From an uncultured Succinivibrio sp. (GTDB lineage Bacteria > Pseudomonadota > Gammaproteobacteria > Enterobacterales > Succinivibrionaceae), in NCBI GenBank assembly GCA_900754255.1, contig CAAECI010000072.1:1-50572 (forward strand): a stretch of DNA of 50,572 nt. The letters are read 5' to 3'. A program made the position numbers and the translations under genes. Shown here piece by piece: positions 26,253 through 34,397 of the stretch (its first letter is position 1; each line of letters starts with the position of its first letter). The notes below the pieces were generated by a model. That model did not search any database and was not told the origin of the DNA. It worked only from the letters and a program-made list of their open reading frames with translations.

Positions 26253-27665
26253 ATGTTCGGAATTTCATTAAGCGGACTTAATGCTTCTCAGAAATATCTT
26301 GACGTTACGTCAAACAATATTTCCAACTCCAATTCCTACGGATTTAAAAAATCACGCGCCGAATTTGCCGATATCTACAGCAATACCATTTTTACCAGCA
26401 CTAAAACTGCAACCGGTATGGGTACCATAACCTCCACCGTAGCTCAGCAATTTTCACAGGGCTCTCTTACCGGCGACACCGGCGATAACCTCGATATGGC
26501 TATTAACGGCAACGGTTTTTTTATTCTCTCTCCCTCGGCAAATCCCGCCAACGGAACTGCCGCCAGTGAAAATCGCTCCTATACCCGCAACGGAGCCTTT
26601 GAAATTAACCGCGAGGGTTACGTGGTAACTGCAAGCGGCGATTATGTACAGTTTTATGATATAAACGATAAGGATCAGGCTACCAACCTTACCGTAAACG
26701 GGACGCATGCCCTTAAGATCCCTTCCGATACCGGCGCTCCCAAAATGACCTCCAAGGTCTCCATAGGAGTAAATCTGCCCGCTAATGATAAGGAGCATGA
26801 CATCACCCAATTCGATCCCAAGGACAGCTCCACCTATAATGCGGCAACCTCCGAGACCATTCACGACTCCATGGGCGGAGCGCACACGCTGACCTATTAT
26901 TTTATAAAAAATCCTGTAAACAAAGACGGCACCACCACCTGGAACATCGTCACCATGGTGGACGGCAACGATGCCGATCATTTAGTCGACGTGGCCGACG
27001 ACAACGGTCTGTCAAATGCCAAATTCAAGGTAACCAATGCCTCCTCCTCCGTAGCCGGAGAAACCGTGATCGGGGCCTCGATGACCTTCGATACCTCAGG
27101 AAATCTCATTCCCAACCGCAGCGTTCCCGTCGGCGGCTTTCACCTTGCCAACGACAACTCCATCCACCCTACCACCGAGCATTCCCTGTCCAAGGCTATG
27201 GGAGGCGGAGTCGACGACACGCAAAACGTTGCCGTGACGCTGAATGCTACTCAGTACGGATCCTCATCCTTCACGGTATCCGAAACTCCTACCGACGACG
27301 GGTATTCCACCGGACTTTTGAAGAATGTATCGGTAAACGAGGACGGTGTATTGCTGGCGTCTTATTCAAACGGCCGCAACGTTCATTTGGGTAAGGTAGC
27401 CCTCGCCGATTTTATTAATCCGCAGGGACTTACCAAAATAGGTGACACTCAGTGGCAGGAAAGCTTTGCCTCGGGACAGGCCCGTCCTTGTCAGGCCAAC
27501 GTCGGAACCGCCGGCTCCATCAAGGGATCGAATCTTGAGCAGTCAAACGTGGATCTTACGGCCTCCTTGGTAGATCTGATTGTGGCCCAGCGTAGCTATC
27601 AAGCCAACTGTCAATCCCTACAGACTGAGAACTCCATGATGGACGCCATTATGTCCGTAAGGTAA
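26253..27665 (+). CDS. flgE: Flagellar hook protein FlgE
   Basis: 470 aa structural protein of the flagellar hook, exported by the flagellar type III system and so lacking a signal peptide. The N-terminus MFGISLSGLNASQKYLDVTS, followed by NNISNSNSYGFKKSRAEFAD, is the conserved rod/hook motif. The C-terminus SNVDLTASLVDLIVAQRSYQ (ending MDAIMSVR) forms the other half of the terminal coiled coil. The middle (about 90-400) is the variable hook core. GGAG sits 8 bases upstream of ATG. It is isolated: no other flagellar gene is next to it, and it has its own sigma-54 promoter and terminator. Confidence 0.93.
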   Translation: MFGISLSGLNASQKYLDVTSNNISNSNSYGFKKSRAEFADIYSNTIFTSTKTATGMGTITSTVAQQFSQGSLTGDTGDNLDMAINGNGFFILSPSANPANGTAASENRSYTRNGAFEINREGYVVTASGDYVQFYDINDKDQATNLTVNGTHALKIPSDTGAPKMTSKVSIGVNLPANDKEHDITQFDPKDSSTYNAATSETIHDSMGGAHTLTYYFIKNPVNKDGTTTWNIVTMVDGNDADHLVDVADDNGLSNAKFKVTNASSSVAGETVIGASMTFDTSGNLIPNRSVPVGGFHLANDNSIHPTTEHSLSKAMGGGVDDTQNVAVTLNATQYGSSSFTVSETPTDDGYSTGLLKNVSVNEDGVLLASYSNGRNVHLGKVALADFINPQGLTKIGDTQWQESFASGQARPCQANVGTAGSIKGSNLEQSNVDLTASLVDLIVAQRSYQANCQSLQTENSMMDAIMSVR

Positions 27666-27690
27666 CAAGCAAATCTCTTCGCATTAATTT

Positions 27691-27716
27691 CGCGGCCTCA
27701 GGCCGCGTTTTTTTTT
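27691..27716 (+). terminator. Intrinsic terminator after flgE
   Basis: CGCGGCC (27691-27697), TCA loop, GGCCGCG (27701-27707), nine T. Confidence 0.93.
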
Positions 27717-27759
27717 ACAAAAAGTTTTTTAAAATAAAAAAATATTGCATTATATAGGG

Positions 27760-28275
27760 ATGAAAAACATCACCAAAATTCTTTTCGTCTGCCACGGCAA
27801 TATCTGCCGCTCTCCTATGGCAGAATTTCTTTTAAAGCAGGCGCTTGTCCGCCTGCACCTACAAGACGGCTTCGAAATTGCTTCGGCGGCGGTATCGGAC
27901 GAGGAAATAGGTAACGGCGTATATCCGCCCGTAAAAAAACTGCTTCATGAGCTCGGCATAAACTGTGCGAAAAAAAAAGCCCGACGTATAGGATACGATG
28001 ATTTCAAATACTACGATCTGATCGTGCTGATGGATAAAATGAATCTGCGTCTCCTTAAGGACTTATATCCATCCTATCCTAGGGATAAGGTAAAGCTCAT
28101 GATGGAATTCACAGGAGTTATAGCGGATGTGGACGATCCGTGGTACACAAGAGATTTTAAGCGTACCGGAAGGGAGCTTACGGAGGCTATTGCCGCCATG
28201 CTTAAGGATTTATTGCCCGATCTTAACGACATGGATATTGATAAAGCCTGTACTTTTGAAATTTTCTCATCCTGA
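27760..28275 (+). CDS. Low-molecular-weight protein-tyrosine phosphatase
   Basis: 171 aa from ATG 27760; an in-frame TTG five codons earlier is unlikely. The active-site loop CHGNICRSP (C-x5-R; Cys11, Arg17) is intact, and the general-acid Asp is in DVDDPWY. AASDEEIG-like SAAVSDEEIG replaces the usual SAGTS strand. Family members dephosphorylate tyrosine kinases for capsule export (Wzb type) or act more generally; no polysaccharide genes are here, so the target is unknown. AGGG directly abuts the start, an unusually tight ribosome-site spacing. Confidence 0.88.
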   Translation: MKNITKILFVCHGNICRSPMAEFLLKQALVRLHLQDGFEIASAAVSDEEIGNGVYPPVKKLLHELGINCAKKKARRIGYDDFKYYDLIVLMDKMNLRLLKDLYPSYPRDKVKLMMEFTGVIADVDDPWYTRDFKRTGRELTEAIAAMLKDLLPDLNDMDIDKACTFEIFSS

Positions 28276-28300
28276 GCAAGAAATTTCACTGCAAAAAAAT

Positions 28301-28337
28301 GCAGACTGCTCTATCATGAACGCGTCTGCTTTCCTTT
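28301..28337 (+). terminator. Possible weak terminator before purT
   Basis: GCAGAC (28301-28306) and GTCTGC (28324-28329) enclose 17 bases and are followed by TTTCCTTT. The loop is large and the T run interrupted. Confidence 0.3.
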
Positions 28338-28369
28338 ATTCATAAGACCGTGTACTCAACGAGGATAAT

Positions 28370-29569
28370 ATGACTCAATCTTTACAAATAGTTAACGGCA
28401 ACGGCATACATAACACCACCGCCTTATTGTTAGGCTCGGGCGAGCTTGGAAAAGAGGTGGCAATTGAGCTTGTTCGTCTGGGGATCAGGGTCATAGCCTG
28501 CGATCGCTATGGCGACGCTCCCGCCATGCAGGTAGCACAAAAAAGCGTCGTCATAGACATGCGTTCTGCAGAGGCCTTACGAGAATTGATCCTCAAGGAA
28601 AAGCCCGATTTCATAATCCCTGAAATTGAGGCCATAGCCACCGAAACCTTGGTACAGCTTGAAAAAGAAGGTTTTCGTGTCGTCCCCAGCGCCAATGCGG
28701 TAAATGTGACCATGAACCGCGAGGCCATAAGAACACTGGCGGCAGAAACCCTGCAGTTACCGACCTCACCTTACTTCTTTGCCTCCTCCGTTGAGGAAAT
28801 ACGCGAGCAAATTACCAAGACGGGATTCCCCTGCGTTATGAAGCCCGTTATGAGCTCCTCGGGAAAGGGGCAAAGCGTATTGAGATCGGAGGACGATATC
28901 GAAAGCGCTTATAACGAGGCCTGCATTCACGGGCGCGGCGGTAAAAATCGCGTCATCGTCGAAAGCTTTGTGCATTTTGACAAGGAGATCACCCTGCTGA
29001 CCGTAAGCGCCGTTGACGGCATACACTTTTGCAAGCCCATAGGTCATCATCAGGTAAACGGCGACTACGTCGAAAGCTGGCAGCCTGAAGAATTATCCGG
29101 GGAGGTTTTGACCGAGTGCAAGCGTATTGCCTCAGGAGTAGTTCAGGCCTTGGGCGGATACGGGATCTTCGGCGTTGAATTTTTCATTTGCGGGAATAAA
29201 GCCGTATTTTCCGAGCTCTCACCGCGCCCGCACGATACCGGTATGGTCACCATGATCTCGCAGGATCTCTCGGAGTTTGCCCTGCACGTTCGCGCTCTTT
29301 TAGGTCTGCCCGTCGGTAGCATTACCTTTATGGGCCCCTCCGCCTCAGCTGCACTGAAGCTTGAAGGACACGGCAACAAATTGAAATTCAGCGGTATAAG
29401 CGAGGCTCTGTCTCAGGCCCCCAAATCGCAGATCCGTATCTTCGGCAAGCCTGAGCTCGACGGCGAGCGCCGCATGGGGGTATGTCTGTCCCGCGCCGCC
29501 ACGGTGGAAGAGGCTGTAGCCCAGGCCAAGGCCATGCGCAGTCAGATCAAATTGGAGACTAAGTCATGA
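28370..29569 (+). CDS. purT: Formate-dependent phosphoribosylglycinamide formyltransferase
   Basis: Makes formyl-GAR from GAR, formate and ATP, the folate-free third step of purine synthesis; it fits an organism producing formate. 399 aa (E. coli 392), ATP-grasp fold. Nucleotide/substrate motifs: LLLGSGELGKEVAIELVRLG (20-39), PEIEAI, ATP-grasp MKPVMSSSGKGQS, and metal-binding FGVEFFICGNKAVFSELSPR. GAGG precedes ATG. First gene of a three-gene overlapping operon with a DUF4250 gene and an ExoI-like gene. Confidence 0.96.
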   Translation: MTQSLQIVNGNGIHNTTALLLGSGELGKEVAIELVRLGIRVIACDRYGDAPAMQVAQKSVVIDMRSAEALRELILKEKPDFIIPEIEAIATETLVQLEKEGFRVVPSANAVNVTMNREAIRTLAAETLQLPTSPYFFASSVEEIREQITKTGFPCVMKPVMSSSGKGQSVLRSEDDIESAYNEACIHGRGGKNRVIVESFVHFDKEITLLTVSAVDGIHFCKPIGHHQVNGDYVESWQPEELSGEVLTECKRIASGVVQALGGYGIFGVEFFICGNKAVFSELSPRPHDTGMVTMISQDLSEFALHVRALLGLPVGSITFMGPSASAALKLEGHGNKLKFSGISEALSQAPKSQIRIFGKPELDGERRMGVCLSRAATVEEAVAQAKAMRSQIKLETKS

Positions 29570-29760
29570 TCTCTCTTGCCCGCTATGCTTCCATGGATCC
29601 ATATATTTTGGTATCGGCAATCAATATGCAGCTGCGCGATCACGAATTTTCCTCGCTGGCGGATCTTTGTGCCTGCCATGAAATAGATGAAAATGAATTA
29701 AAATCCAAGCTCAAAAAGGCCGGATTTACCTTTAATGAAGAGCAAAAGCAATTCAAGTGA
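29566..29760 (+). CDS. DUF4250 family small protein
   Basis: 64 aa. The pattern DPYILVSAINMQLRD, then LADLCACHEIDENELKSKL and AGFTFNEEQKQF, matches DUF4250, a short family of unknown function. The middle resembles a helix-turn-helix-like pair of helices, but no function is established. It overlaps the purT stop as ATGA and the next gene as GTGA, so its translation is coupled on both sides. Confidence 0.75.
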   Translation: MISLARYASMDPYILVSAINMQLRDHEFSSLADLCACHEIDENELKSKLKKAGFTFNEEQKQFK

Positions 29761-30995
29761 ATATAAACTCTCCTGATCCGTCCTTCGTCTATTTACTGCC
29801 CGTCCCCGTTCAGGCCGGACGTACGGGCAGTTTGGGAGCGGTGGTATATGCGCTATCAGATCAAGCTACGGCCTCCTTAAAACCGGAATTAATCTGTGAA
29901 TACCTCCCCGAGAGGATACTTCCCTCTCCCTCCTACCTTTTTGCACAGGGACTCAGTCCGCATCGTCTCAGGCACGGACTTAAGGCTCGCTCTTTTACGA
30001 AGCGCATCAAAGAGATTGTCAGCAACAGGATCATCGTTACATGGGATGCCGCGCTGTTGCCTCTCATCGACGTGAATGCCGTAAGATGCTTTTTACAGCC
30101 GCTCATCCCTCTAAGTCGCGGTATTATTTCGTTACGAACACTTGCACATGCGGCATTTTTTTTCGGACAGCTTGAAAGCGGTCCGCTTAAGGCTCTTGAA
30201 AAAAGTGCCGAGCTCTACGATGTTTTTGCAGGACAGGAAATTCGCTCCCCGGAGCGGCGCTTAAAGGAGCTTATAGGCATAGGCCGCATGCTCAGGGAGA
30301 AGCACGGTGCTCTTTTTGACTACCAGCTTCGCGGTCGAAAAAACAAACTGGGAGTGCTTGAATACTCCTATTTAAACAGTGCGCCCATCTCCTTGGTCAA
30401 CGATGAAGGTGAATGCGGAATAATGCGCGTTCTGAGAAAAGAAGCCGCTGGCTTTACCGTACTTTTTATAAGCTGCAAACAAGTGGATAAGCCCAGGCTT
30501 TTAAATTTGAATGAATACGGCGGTGAAATTATCGCTCCCCTGAGCGTTTTTACCAAGGAGCGTTGCATGCGACTTGGCTTTGATTTGCAAGGCGCTCTTC
30601 TTACCATGTCCAAATATGATCCGAGCTCATTATTAAAGGCCTATGAGGCTGTATCTCATAATGACAATCCGCTTTATGCATTTTTCAGCTCCATGAATAA
30701 TGCGGATCGCGCCTTTTACGAATACAGCTGCCATCATGAGGAGCTTTCGGACGAGATCTCCGATTTGTCCGAGGCATTTAAAAAACGCGTTTTCTTGTAT
30801 ACGGGAGATCACGAACGCGGCAAATTAAGTTCCGAGCAGTACCGACTTTACGAAAGTCTCTCCCGGCAAAGCCTGCAAACAAGATACGATGCATATATGC
30901 ATGAAACTAAGCTTTTGGTAAACCGAGCCGATGAAAATGATCCCGCCGAGGCCGCCCTCATACAAGCAATTGCCGCATATCCGGAAAGTCTTTAG
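29757..30995 (+). CDS. Exonuclease I (SbcB)-like protein lacking catalytic residues
   Basis: 412 aa from GTG 29757 (GTGA overlap). By-eye alignment to E. coli ExoI is good along the chain: ILPSPSYLFAQGLSPHRLRHG with YLPQPGAVLITGITPQEARA; HGALFDYQLRGRKNKLG (183-199) with QPRLFDYLFTHRNKHKL; NPLYAFFSSMNNADRAFYE with AQLYNGFFSDADRAAMK; and the C-terminal helices. The DEDD catalytic acids are absent: DYETFG is replaced by LPVPVQ, NNVRFDDE by WDAALLPL, and HDAMAD by EIRSPERR. It is about 60 aa shorter than ExoI. I infer a nuclease-dead relative, perhaps a DNA/SSB-binding or regulatory protein. Confidence 0.7.
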   Translation: MNINSPDPSFVYLLPVPVQAGRTGSLGAVVYALSDQATASLKPELICEYLPERILPSPSYLFAQGLSPHRLRHGLKARSFTKRIKEIVSNRIIVTWDAALLPLIDVNAVRCFLQPLIPLSRGIISLRTLAHAAFFFGQLESGPLKALEKSAELYDVFAGQEIRSPERRLKELIGIGRMLREKHGALFDYQLRGRKNKLGVLEYSYLNSAPISLVNDEGECGIMRVLRKEAAGFTVLFISCKQVDKPRLLNLNEYGGEIIAPLSVFTKERCMRLGFDLQGALLTMSKYDPSSLLKAYEAVSHNDNPLYAFFSSMNNADRAFYEYSCHHEELSDEISDLSEAFKKRVFLYTGDHERGKLSSEQYRLYESLSRQSLQTRYDAYMHETKLLVNRADENDPAEAALIQAIAAYPESL

Positions 30996-31333
30996 TTTAG
31001 GTACGCAAGTGTCGTCACGAAGGCTTATACTGAACACGGTGCCTGCTCTTTAATTGCCGTTTTCACCCGCCAGCTTGTTAAGGCGCTTTCCCTAATATGC
31101 GCGAATACGCACCGCATTTGTTTACGGCAAATGCTATACTGCATCTATTAGTTGGGCGTCAAAAGCGTTTGACGTCATGCTTTTGCCCTTTAAAATGATT
31201 CATTGCACGGCAAAGACCGGCTTTAAGAAAAATAATCTGCGGCATCAGGGTACGACAGGTCCGAAAATTCCCCCTTGCCGACGTAAGAGCTGACCGATCC
31301 TATTTGATGGGAGTTAAGGAAACAAAAATAAAT
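30996..31333 (+). promoter_or_regulatory. minC upstream region with extended -10 and two hairpins
   Basis: About 340 bases without a gene. TGCTATACT (31132-31140) is an extended -10 promoter. Inverted repeat GCATTTG-N7-CAAATGC (31114-31134) overlaps it and could be an operator. Downstream, CGTCAAA (31157-31163) and TTTGACG (31168-31174) form a hairpin in the presumed 5' leader of minC. Confidence 0.4.
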
Positions 31334-32176
31334 ATGAGCGATGAAGGAATTAATCAGGGAACTTTAAGATCCGGATCTATGACTCGTACCGGATATTCGC
31401 TGACTACCGTAGCCCTCACGCAAGGAACCGCTGAGGAATTGGAGGCTGTCCTCAACAACAGAATTGCAGGCGCTCCCGACGGGATCTTTCAAGATCTGCC
31501 GCTCATACTGGACATTTCAGAAATAAAAAATTTACAATCTCTCGATTACGAGGCCCTAAAAGATCAGTGTCGCCGGCACGGACTTTTTTTGCTGGGGCTT
31601 TCGGGAGCCTTAAACGAGCATGACGCCAAGCTCCTAACCACCAAAGGCATCCCGGTTGTAAATTCATCGCGCTACGCCCGCATACGCGAAGAAAATTTCA
31701 AGCCCCGCGTCATCACCGAAAGGGTTGAAATTGAAGTTCCGCACATTATCCGCGATCCAGAGCCCATGATGGTTATAGCGCGCAATGTCAGATCGGGCGA
31801 AAATATTCAGGCTCCCGGAAATTCCGTGTGCATATTAGGTACGGTGGCCAACGGTGCCCGTATCATTGCCTCACATAATGTGCTGGTATTAGGAGATCTC
31901 TTAGGTGAGGTTTATGCCGGAAGTCCGCGCAATAACAATGATCCGGGCTTTCGCTCCGCTTTTATTTATTGTCAGGGGCGTTTTGCTCCCACCTTTATCG
32001 CAATATGTGGCATATATCAGACTGCCGACGATATGGAAAGGGAGGGCTTGTCCCGCAGCACGGGACGGGAAGTAAGAAATCTACTTACCGTACTTAAAGG
32101 TAACAAATTGTTTTACGGTCACAACCGCGATTTCATCAATTCATTCGTTTCACATTCACAGCAGGATAGATACTGA
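31334..32176 (+). CDS. minC: Septum site-determining protein MinC
   Basis: 280 aa inhibitor of FtsZ ring formation, working with MinD at the poles. The N-terminal domain (about 20-120) blocks FtsZ bundling. The C-terminal beta-helix starts at VRSGENIQAPGNSVCILGTV and includes ASHNVLVLGDLLGEVYAG, the dimer and MinD-binding domain. It is longer than E. coli MinC (231), mostly in the linker and a C-terminal tail of about 40 residues beyond the beta-helix. ATG 31334 is chosen over ATG 31307 because AAGGA lies between them. Overlaps minD by one base. Confidence 0.93.
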   Translation: MSDEGINQGTLRSGSMTRTGYSLTTVALTQGTAEELEAVLNNRIAGAPDGIFQDLPLILDISEIKNLQSLDYEALKDQCRRHGLFLLGLSGALNEHDAKLLTTKGIPVVNSSRYARIREENFKPRVITERVEIEVPHIIRDPEPMMVIARNVRSGENIQAPGNSVCILGTVANGARIIASHNVLVLGDLLGEVYAGSPRNNNDPGFRSAFIYCQGRFAPTFIAICGIYQTADDMEREGLSRSTGREVRNLLTVLKGNKLFYGHNRDFINSFVSHSQQDRY

Positions 32177-33168
32177 TGTCAGAAGAACTGTTAAAAGAAG
32201 AAAAACTGGAGAACGAAACTAAAGACTCCGCTCCCGCAAATAAAAGCGAGGACAAAGTAGAAAAAAAAGACGACTGTGCACCAAAGGCTGAACAGGAAGG
32301 GGTAAACGACAAAACCGAGGAAGAGAACCCTACAACGTTGTCTTCCGAACCTTTTAAGGAAAGGATCATTGTCGTAACATCGGGTAAAGGCGGCGTCGGT
32401 AAAACTACATCCTCGGCAGCTCTTGCCGCCGGCCTTGCCATGAAGGGACATAAGACCGCCGTCATAGATTTTGATGTCGGCCTTCGCAACCTCGATCTCA
32501 TCATGGGATGCGAAAGACGCGTCGTATACGATCTCATCAACGTAATTCAGGGAGATGCCAAGCTCAATCAGGCGCTTATAAAGGATCGCCGTCTTGAGAA
32601 TTTATACATACTGCCTGCATCTCAAACCAAGGATAAGGATGCCTTAAACCTCGAGGGCGTGGAAAAGATCTTCAGAAGCCTTGACGAAATGGGCTTTGAA
32701 TACGTTATCTGCGATTCCCCTGCAGGTATTGAAACCGGCGCTCTGATGGCTCTCTACTTTGCCGATGAGGCTATTGTTACCACCAATCCAGAGGTTTCCT
32801 CGGTACGCGACAGCGATCGCATCATAGGCCTGTTAAATGCAAAATCCCGCCGTGCCGTATTGGGGCTTGATCCCGTCTCTGCCAAACTGCTCCTTACACG
32901 CTATGTCCCTGGTCGTGTACGTAAAAATGAAATGCTGTCCGTTGAAGACGTACAGGAGCTTTTAACCATTCCGCTCTTGGGAGTGATCCCCGAATCCCAG
33001 GATGTGTTGAAAGCATCCAATTCCGGAAACCCGGTGATCATGGAAAAGAATTCAGAGGCCGGTATGGCCTATCAGGATGCGGTGGAGCGTCTGCTTGGCA
33101 ACGAGCTTCCTTTGCGCTTTTTAAACGAAAAGAAAGGCTTGTTCAGTAAGCTCTTCGGCAGAGATTAA
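32176..33168 (+). CDS. minD: Septum site-determining ATPase MinD with N-terminal extension
   Basis: Membrane-cycling ATPase that recruits MinC and is released by MinE. 330 aa against 270 in E. coli; the excess is an acidic, Lys/Glu-rich N-terminal tail of about 60 residues. The core begins KERIIVVTSGKGGVGKTT (deviant Walker A, Lys71 and Lys76), followed by DFDVGLRNLDLIMGCERR and CDSPAGIETGALMAL. The C-terminal amphipathic membrane helix is FLNEKKGLFSKLFGRD. The ATG overlaps the minC stop (TGATG). No good internal start lies before the core, so the extension appears real. Confidence 0.95.
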   Translation: MSEELLKEEKLENETKDSAPANKSEDKVEKKDDCAPKAEQEGVNDKTEEENPTTLSSEPFKERIIVVTSGKGGVGKTTSSAALAAGLAMKGHKTAVIDFDVGLRNLDLIMGCERRVVYDLINVIQGDAKLNQALIKDRRLENLYILPASQTKDKDALNLEGVEKIFRSLDEMGFEYVICDSPAGIETGALMALYFADEAIVTTNPEVSSVRDSDRIIGLLNAKSRRAVLGLDPVSAKLLLTRYVPGRVRKNEMLSVEDVQELLTIPLLGVIPESQDVLKASNSGNPVIMEKNSEAGMAYQDAVERLLGNELPLRFLNEKKGLFSKLFGRD

Positions 33169-33181
33169 GGAGAGGCGCAGC

Positions 33182-33469
33182 ATGTCCTTATTAAAAGTTA
33201 TATCCGAAGCTATATTTCGAGACGATGCCAAGAAAAATGCCCGCGAAGATGCCAAGCAGCGCTTGCATCTGGTGCTTATCAATGATCGTGCCGGACGTAG
33301 CACTCCCGATTTCATGCCCAAATTAAGACAGGAGATCATAGAGGTCTTAAAAAAATACGTCCCTATTGCAGGTGAGGAGGACGTAGAAATAAGCATTGCC
33401 GACAAGGACAATACTTCAATTATGGAAATGTCCATCTCTCTTGAGAAAAATAAGAACGATCAGATCTGA
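33182..33469 (+). CDS. minE: Cell division topological specificity factor MinE
   Basis: 95 aa. It stimulates MinD ATPase and drives pole-to-pole oscillation. The N-terminal amphipathic segment is MSLLKVISEAIF; the MinD-contact helix is AKQRLHLVLINDRAG; the dimer domain follows (FMPKLRQEIIEVLKKYVPI). AAGGAGAGG lies upstream. Third gene of minCDE. Confidence 0.96.
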   Translation: MSLLKVISEAIFRDDAKKNAREDAKQRLHLVLINDRAGRSTPDFMPKLRQEIIEVLKKYVPIAGEEDVEISIADKDNTSIMEMSISLEKNKNDQI

Positions 33470-33475
33470 TCCAAA

Positions 33476-33506
33476 AGCCCCCTCCGATCCTGTCGGATCG
33501 GGGGCT
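33476..33506. terminator. Probable bidirectional terminator between minE and prmC
   Basis: A GC-rich hairpin, AGCCCCC with a 2-base bulge then CGATCC pairing GGATCGGGGGCT. The minus-strand side ends in TTTT and the plus-strand side in an imperfect T-rich stretch, so it may serve both convergent operons. Confidence 0.65.
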
Positions 33507-33564
33507 TACGTTTTATCGCCTTTCTTGATCAGATCCTAATGTGCCCGCTATGTAAGCTCGGAGG

Positions 33565-34392
33565 TCAAGCTTTACGCCCGTAGCTCACCCTTTCATTGCC
33601 GCCTAAATCTTTAGCCGTGGTTATATCGGTAAATCCGACCTCGGCCAATAAAGATCTTACTTGCTTCCCCTGATCATAGCCGTGCTCAAGCAGTATATGC
33701 CCGCCGTCGTTTAAATATGACTTAGCATCGGCAATGATAAGACGCAGATCTTGCAGGCCGTCATTTCCTGAGGTTAAAGCACAAAGGGGCTCGAAAGGAA
33801 GAGAGGTTTGATGAAGATGCTCATCATCTGCACGTATATAGGGAGGATTTGAAACGATAAGGTCAAATTTGCGCCCCCCAAATGCCTCAAACCATGAGCT
33901 TTTAACAAACTCTACCGCAAGATTTAAGGCTGCGGCATTCTCTTTTGCTACCGTTAAGGCCGCCTCAGATACATCGCAGGCACAGGCATTGCAATCCTTA
34001 CGGGAGCTCTTGATGGCAAGGATAATGGCCCCGCTGCCGGTCCCCATATCCAGCACACTTTTAAATTCATGCGCCAATGCCCTCTCAACTAGGATTTCGG
34101 TGTCGGGACGGGGAATTAAAACATCGGCATTAACCTTAAGCTTAAGTCCCCAAAATTCCTTATAGCCCAGCATATATGCGATCGGATAGCCTGATGATCT
34201 TTTTTTAATAAGATCCGAAAATGAGGCGATATCTGTCTTAGACAGAAGCTCATCGCCCTTGATCAGAAGCTCGACCTTAGACCATCCCGTCACCTGTGAC
34301 AGAAGCAGTCTAGCATCCAGTGCGGCACTTTCTATACCGCTTTTATTTAAGATCTCACGACCCTTGGAGAGAGCTTCATCCACGGTACACAT
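33565..34392 (-). CDS. prmC: Release factor glutamine methyltransferase PrmC
   Basis: 275 aa SAM-dependent enzyme that methylates the Gln of the GGQ motif in RF1 and RF2. The N-terminal helical RF-binding domain is residues 1-80. SAM motif I is VLDMGTGSGAIILAI; the catalytic motif is LIVSNPPYIRADDEHL; ECEPLCAL-like PFEPLCALTSGNDGL is typical. It lies five bases after prfA, the common arrangement. Confidence 0.95.
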   Translation of the reverse strand: MCTVDEALSKGREILNKSGIESAALDARLLLSQVTGWSKVELLIKGDELLSKTDIASFSDLIKKRSSGYPIAYMLGYKEFWGLKLKVNADVLIPRPDTEILVERALAHEFKSVLDMGTGSGAIILAIKSSRKDCNACACDVSEAALTVAKENAAALNLAVEFVKSSWFEAFGGRKFDLIVSNPPYIRADDEHLHQTSLPFEPLCALTSGNDGLQDLRLIIADAKSYLNDGGHILLEHGYDQGKQVRSLLAEVGFTDITTAKDLGGNERVSYGRKA

Positions 34393-34397
34393 ATAAA

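Noticed and set aside
26454..26981. Minus-strand frame of 175 codons opposite flgE
   Set aside because: Lies wholly within flgE; Gly/Val/Ile-rich composition is a shadow of the plus frame.
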